NCBI GenBank assembly: GCA_964354345.1
Contig: CAYGZL010000125.1
Coordinates: 1 to 5,749, forward strand
Origin: CAYGZL01 sp964354345
Lineage (GTDB): Bacteria > Chloroflexota > Anaerolineae > Anaerolineales > UBA4823
DNA length: 5,749 nt
Direction of reading: 5' to 3'
The translations under genes were made by a program, and so were the position numbers. The stretch's first letter is position 1, and every line of letters starts with the position of its first letter. The notes under the pieces were generated by a model. That model did no database searches and was not told where the DNA came from. It was given only the letters and a program-made list of their open reading frames with translations. This document shows positions 5,462 through 5,749 of the stretch, one piece after another.

Positions 5462-5749
5462 ATGGTTAAGAGTCTCAAAAGCGTCACAATACGCCGTCTG
5501 AGAGTGTTCAAAGGATCACACCCTGGGCGGGCAGCTGTTCATGATCTGGCCAGACTGGAAGACGTGGCGCTCGTTACGCTGGCAACCGATGGCGGTGACG
5601 GTCGCACCGACGCGGTGGGAGCGCTCCTCACCGGAGAAACATTCCCGTGGGGACAAGCAGTGGGGATTTCAGCCATCCGACTTTTCGGCGTACAAAGACG
5701 CCTATCATTTCTTTGTGGCCTTGGGGGTATTTGAATAAAACCGGGTCGA
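5462..5749 (+). pseudogene. Truncated, frameshifted glycerate 2-kinase (MOFRL domain) remnant
   Basis: In one plus frame, DLARLEDVALVTLATDGGDG continues with RTDAVGALLTGETF (about 5543-5644). This closely resembles the glycerate 2-kinase (MOFRL family) C-terminal motif, ATDGxDGPTDAAGA. Further family-like sequence appears one base over: GFQPSDFSAYKDAYHFFVAL (about 5664-5723), matching the expected NDSYxFFEALGD segment. Removing one G from the GGGG run near 5661-5665 joins both parts. A TAA at 5736-5738 then interrupts; IKPGR, like the next family segment (IKPGPTGTN), follows in the first frame to the window end. So at least two frame disruptions occur. Upstream similarity fades beyond a possible VTIR at about 5483, and roughly 350 N-terminal residues of a 420-450-residue enzyme are missing. 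The start coordinate is the first ATG and is arbitrary. It is probably a decayed gene; homopolymer sequencing errors could explain the frameshifts but not the missing N-terminal part. Confidence 0.7.

Noticed and set aside
5435..5463. Plus-strand promoter with perfect TATAAT at 5458-5463
   Set aside because: No acceptable -35 hexamer at 16-18 bp, and the only gene downstream is a decayed fragment, so the match may be chance.

Overview
The window looks like a piece of a bacterial chromosome with medium GC content. Every convincing intact gene lies on the minus strand, and all but one has a clear Shine-Dalgarno (SD) sequence. The gene mix (a signal-less GH3 beta-glucosidase, a GlsB/YeaQ-type stress membrane protein, very small lysine/arginine-rich proteins, an eRF1/baeRF-like small protein and a palindromic tandem repeat) would fit an environmental bacterium such as a Chloroflexota (Anaerolineae-like) member. 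That placement is an inference from gene style, not from a marker gene.

Left part (1-3063): two minus-strand genes form a probable operon. A 758-residue GH3 beta-glucosidase (3063 to 787) is followed 19 bp later by a class I SAM-dependent methyltransferase (767 to 3). The glucosidase has its catalytic residues, a fibronectin-III-like domain and a helical C-terminal extension. A perfect 9+1+9 palindrome (3099-3117) sits just upstream of its start and is a candidate operator.

Middle (about 3161-3460): a gene-free array of about seven 42-bp tandem units. Most carry a GGTGGGTT-GA-AACCCACC hairpin or a one-base variant of it. Because 42 is a multiple of three, the array produces false repeat-protein reading frames on both strands.

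Right part (3476-5403): a run of six small genes on the minus strand. In transcription order they are a 69-aa lysine/arginine-rich protein, a 121-aa uncharacterised protein, an 89-aa GlsB-like membrane protein, a 76-aa unknown protein, a 36-aa highly basic protein and a 127-aa eRF1/baeRF-like protein. Gaps are 43-104 bp and each gene has its own SD, so they may be co-transcribed as a small-protein stress cassette. The functional link between them is inferred.

Right edge (about 5462-5749): a plus-strand, 5'-truncated and frameshifted remnant of the C-terminal (MOFRL-type) domain of a glycerate 2-kinase. It is recognisable from an ATDGGDGRTDAVGA motif and, in another frame, AYKDAYHFFVALG.
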